A DNA stretch of 11,018 nucleotides, from assembly GCA_028565635.1 (NCBI GenBank), contig JAOXYB010057223.1:1-11018 (forward strand). Direction: 5' to 3'. The notes beneath the pieces were generated by a model. The model was not told the DNA's origin. It saw only the letters and a program-made list of their open reading frames with translations, and made no database searches. Source of the DNA: Phoronis ovalis. Taxonomy: Eukaryota > Phoronida > Phoronidae. A program made the position numbers and the translations under genes. This document shows, piece by piece, positions 8,226 through 11,018 of the stretch. How positions within the stretch are numbered: the stretch's first letter is position 1; each line of letters begins with the position of its first letter.

Positions 8226-8760
8226 TCTTCAAAATTAAAAGTGAAGCAAAACTAAAGATTTCAGAACAGGAAGGAGTCGACGAGTTTGAAGTGATGTTTA
8301 CCCATGTTCTTTATCATTGGTTTGCTTTTATATTAGAATTTTAGAAGAACATTCGGTGTTTTAAGGAGTTTGCTGTTATGTAAACCAATCATATGTAAGC
8401 TAGTCATTTATGCTGGTGCTGTAGTGGATTAGGTTTTTATAGCTGTAAGTGGATCGATTTCTGCATATTATTTTAGTTGCTTGCCAAGAGCAAGTAAAAA
8501 AGTTATGCTGTTTTTATGTTACAGCTAGATTCCGTAGTCAATGTCTATTGTTCTGTTATATCCACAATTTGAATGGCTCGCATTGTTATCATTATTAATA
8601 AGCAAGCGCTTGCATTTAACTACTGTCGACATCAAGTGCATGATCGCAGTAAAAATAGTGGCCACTTTTACTGAAAGCTGGCAAATGTTGCTGATAGTTA
8701 TTGCAATGTTAATTTGTCATTTGTGGTAGGACAAAAAATAAACAGCTTGTAATTCAGAGA
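8226..8760 (+). other. SMC6 3' UTR
   Basis: Sequence between the stop codon and the first clear AATAAA, about 510-540 bases, AT-rich. A 62-codon open frame at 8541-8729 is by chance. The transcript end is inferred from the signal, not observed. Confidence 0.65.
8737..8742 (+). terminator. Candidate polyadenylation signal of SMC6
   Basis: AATAAA about 510 bases after the stop codon. A second AATAAA at 8858-8863 is a possible distal site. Confidence 0.55.
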
Positions 8761-9308
8761 ATCACACATTCTGATATGTAGTTTATAAACAATACTTTAT
8801 TGTGACTATAAAATACATATATAAAGTATACGTAAGCATAGTTAGATACATTTTATAAATAAACTTTGGTATGAGAAGTAAAGCATTTCTACATTGACCT
8901 GAATGACACCATTACTTAATAATTAATTTGTACTACACTGTACATCTGTAACATCAACAGCTAACTCTTATATGGCATTTTAAAATTAAATTTTCGATAT
9001 CATGACTCTATATAATTTTCCACTGACAACTACAGTAAGATTGTTTCATACTTAATGGTGGTCCAACCTACATAAACTTACTATAAAATTTTGTAGGTAA
9101 TAGATTATTTGCATGTACTTGAACTTGGTAGAGCATACCGCATTCTGTGAATGTACTCTGGAGTTCGACACCTTAATAGCATTTGCAGCAACAACTATTT
9201 TATTTAGATATGGAAAATACTATTTCATCAGATCTACATATGTGAAAAGTGCTGAATGAGATAAAACCTAAAAATATAGTTTTTAAAATCTCTACACCAC
9301 TAAGGAAT
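8761..9308. other. Gap between convergent genes, probably 3' UTR of the - strand gene
   Basis: AT-rich sequence with several AATAAA-type hexamers on both strands. No coding feature seen. Confidence 0.5.
8796..8801 (-). terminator. Candidate polyadenylation signal of the converging gene
   Basis: TTTATT on + is AATAAA on -. It would give the - strand gene a 3' UTR of about 530 bases. Another - strand AATAAA at 9199-9204 is the nearer alternative, about 105 bases after the stop. Confidence 0.4.
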
Positions 9309-9547
9309 TCATGTTTCACTACCCTGTGTATCAGAGTTTTCTACTTTTATTGCGGTGGCCGTGCCTGTTTGCCCTGACAGTGATTTAATAGCTTCGTTTA
9401 CTGCAGCTACTTCAACAGCAAATGCTAGTGATTCCTCTGAATTATGCTCTGAAGTAGAATCATTTGACATGTTACCACCAGGGGATGTAGGATCCGGTAC
9501 TTGGTAGACTGATCGACGACCTCGACAGCTGTCAACCTTGATACCCT
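9309..9547 (-). CDS. Last coding exon of an unrecognised nuclear-type protein
   Basis: On the - strand an acceptor (ACTTATATTTTTAG) is followed by an open frame to TGA at 9309-9311. It reads GIKVDSCRGRRSVYQVPDPT, then a Ser/Thr/Asn/Glu-rich linker, the hydrophobic helix-like stretch SLAFAVEVAAVNEAIKSLSG and a tail with AIKVENSD. IKVE fits the sumoylation consensus (hydrophobic-K-x-E), and the basic CRGRR patch could serve nuclear targeting or DNA contact; both are inference. Codon use looks coding and the frame is uninterrupted, but I do not recognise the family. Acceptor use at 9546-9547, giving exon start 9545, is an alternative. It converges tail to tail with SMC6. Confidence 0.55.
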
Positions 9548-10036
9548 CTAAAAATATAAGTACAGAAATTAACAATGAATGATCGGGTTCTATGTCAGGG
9601 GTTGTTCTGCTTTTGGCTCAACATGAGACACTTTAGAAAACACTTACAATATGTCTTTATGCATTTTTATATCCTGTGTCGCATCCAAAAGTTTAATTGC
9701 ACATTATATGCACAAGAATTATTACAGAGAGCACCATCCTTGCATCCTTTATAAAAAACATTTTCTGTTCCTGTACAACTGAAACCAGAACTGCTAAGAT
9801 ACACTAATTACATGCATTATCCTTTCAATATCTGCTACATTGCTGTCTAAACAAGAAATTACTATCTGAATTTGTCAGAGAACAACAAAAGCCTGATTTG
9901 AATTGTCAGAAAACCACAAAACATTTGATATAAAATAATTATAACAAAATTAATACATTTATTCCCAAAATTTTCTAATAAAAGCTTTCGTTCTTGAGTC
10001 CATTTAAAGTGGTAGGAAAAGATCAAACATGATCAC
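9548..10036 (-). other. Probable intron of the - strand gene
   Basis: AT-rich sequence without a supported exon, between the two candidate - strand exons. Confidence 0.4.
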
Positions 10037-10144
10037 TGAGTGTTCCAATATGTATTGCCTCTGATATTCCTGGCTGTATGTGTAAGTTCTTGGCATCAAC
10101 AGGGATATGGGACATGATCTCGCTCTGAAGTGTAATCATGTGAC
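10037..10144 (-). CDS. Candidate upstream exon of the same unrecognised gene
   Basis: On the - strand, after a pyrimidine-rich acceptor (TCTCAAGACTTTCAG), a 108-base frame reads HMITLQSEIMSHIPVDAKNL and then HIQPGISEAIHIGTL. A donor A|GTGATC leaves one base, which joins the AG opening of the exon at 9547 to make an in-frame Lys codon. The balanced composition looks coding rather than random. If not spliced there, the frame runs only four more codons to TGA. The family is unknown and the donor is weak. Confidence 0.4.
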
Positions 10145-10770
10145 CTGAAAGTCTTGAGATAAGATCGAAAAAGCTGCACTTGAAAAGATTCAGCTTTAGA
10201 CTAAATTAAGTTTATTATAATTACATATTATAATACATCATTAAATTTATTTTCATAATTATAAGATATGAAACCATTAATCATTGCAATACAGATATAA
10301 TTATCCTGATTATAGCTCAATATTTGATAACCTGTGGGCTGATTATTATACCACTACAAATATCTTAAATACCATAATACAAGCACACTCATTTTCTTGG
10401 TACTGTCATTCACAGAGCTGTTCCATTGCGAATAATCACCAAGGTGACATGAAAATCATTATAGATAGGGAGAGTAGTTCAGGTCAAAAAACAGGAATGG
10501 TGGAGAAACTTTCAAATGTTTACCAGTTAGCTATAGGTAGAGAAGAGATGACAATAGTTTGAGTTTCTTGGGCAGATGGGGAACATAATAACTGTCCAGG
10601 TTCCTTTTGCAGTAATTTCTGATCACAATGGAACAGCTCTAACCAAGTTGACATACCATTTAAATAAACTGGTAAATGATTGCACAAAATGCCAATCTTA
10701 TTCAAGTAATCTTACGACATGCCCGAGGGGTCCTGTAAACCCAGGGGGGTGACAGTCAGAATAACTGGGT
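10145..10770. other. No supported feature
   Basis: AT-rich to about 10400, then more balanced. Short open frames on both strands (10284-10562 +, 10520-10705 -) show no similarity that I recognise and overlap each other. This may be intron of the - strand gene or old repeat sequence. Confidence 0.4.
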
Positions 10771-10945
10771 ACCCATGTTTGTTATGAAGGGTAAAAAAAA
10801 AGCCCCTTTTTGGGACATAGTAGCTCAAAATTCTTACCCTTATTGGGACCTATGGGCTCAAAACTCATACCCTTTTTTGGCATTTGGGACCTTTGTATGC
10901 CAAAAACTACCCTTCTTTTACTTTGGGGACCAAGACCCAATATGT
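10771..10945. repeat. Degenerate short tandem repeat, probably part of a dispersed element
   Basis: GGGAC recurs at 10812, 10845, 10886 and 10926 (steps 33, 41, 40). Each is followed by a variable stretch, CAAAA and then ACCCTT with a T run. In one frame the first units read WDIVAQNSYPY and WDLWAQNSYPF. The block is sharply different in composition from its AT-rich surroundings and may extend left to the GC-rich GGGGTCC at about 10728. Confidence 0.55.
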
Positions 10946-11018
10946 GATTCCAATGCACTATGCTAGAAGGTTAAGGACTACACTACAAAAAAGTTAAGTG
11001 CTGCTGTGATAACCAAAA

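Noticed and set aside
9500-9547. Resemblance of EGIKVDSCRGRRSVY to the C-terminal extension of nuclear receptor DNA-binding domains
   Set aside because: No zinc-finger cysteines are seen upstream in the window and no ligand-binding domain follows; the protein ends within 80 residues.
10775-10966. A 63-codon open frame with repeated WD-AQNSYP peptides
   Set aside because: It comes from the degenerate tandem repeat; there is no sign of coding constraint and no splice context.

Overview
The window is invertebrate nuclear DNA. It is AT-rich, its genes are split by GT-AG introns of a few hundred bases, and it carries a tRNA-derived SINE-like element and degenerate repeats, with no sign of bacterial operons. 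Protein similarity points to a metazoan, but I cannot name the species.

Most of the window (about 160-8760, + strand) is the 3' half of one gene, SMC6, the SMC ATPase subunit of the SMC5/6 complex. I can place fourteen constitutive coding exons plus one extra alternative exon, all with phase-compatible GT-AG boundaries. They run from the hinge domain (exons at 160-338, 783-806, 1261-1431 and 1741-1856), through the C-terminal coiled coil (2505-2664, 2943-2999, 3534-3704, 4030-4167, 4351-4466, 5278-5377), to the C-terminal ATPase head (5547-5705 or 6181-6357, then 6646-6798, 7712-7809, 8099-8225). The head carries the signature motif LSGGERSF and Walker [12 protein letters not shown], and the protein ends in a short acidic tail. 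The spliced path without the extra exon gives 588 complete residues after a split codon, as expected for the second half of a protein of about 1,100 residues. The 5' half of the gene lies left of the window.

Two features stand out. First, the exon at 5547-5705 is followed by a second, divergent copy of itself at 6181-6357. It has the same phases, the same pattern of conserved residues and a six-residue insertion, which suggests a mutually exclusive exon pair at the neck and head of SMC6. Second, a ten-copy 45-bp tandem array (1842-2261) begins inside the coding end of the exon at 1741-1856, so the exon's own 5' splice site is reiterated down the intron. A 24-nt microexon (783-806) is a third unusual splicing feature.

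To the right, a second gene on the - strand converges on SMC6. Its apparent last coding exon is 9309-9547, with a candidate upstream exon at 10037-10144 in matching phase. I do not recognise the protein. Candidate polyadenylation signals of the two genes are only about 54 bases apart. The rest, to 11018, is intronic or intergenic sequence ending in a degenerate repeat.
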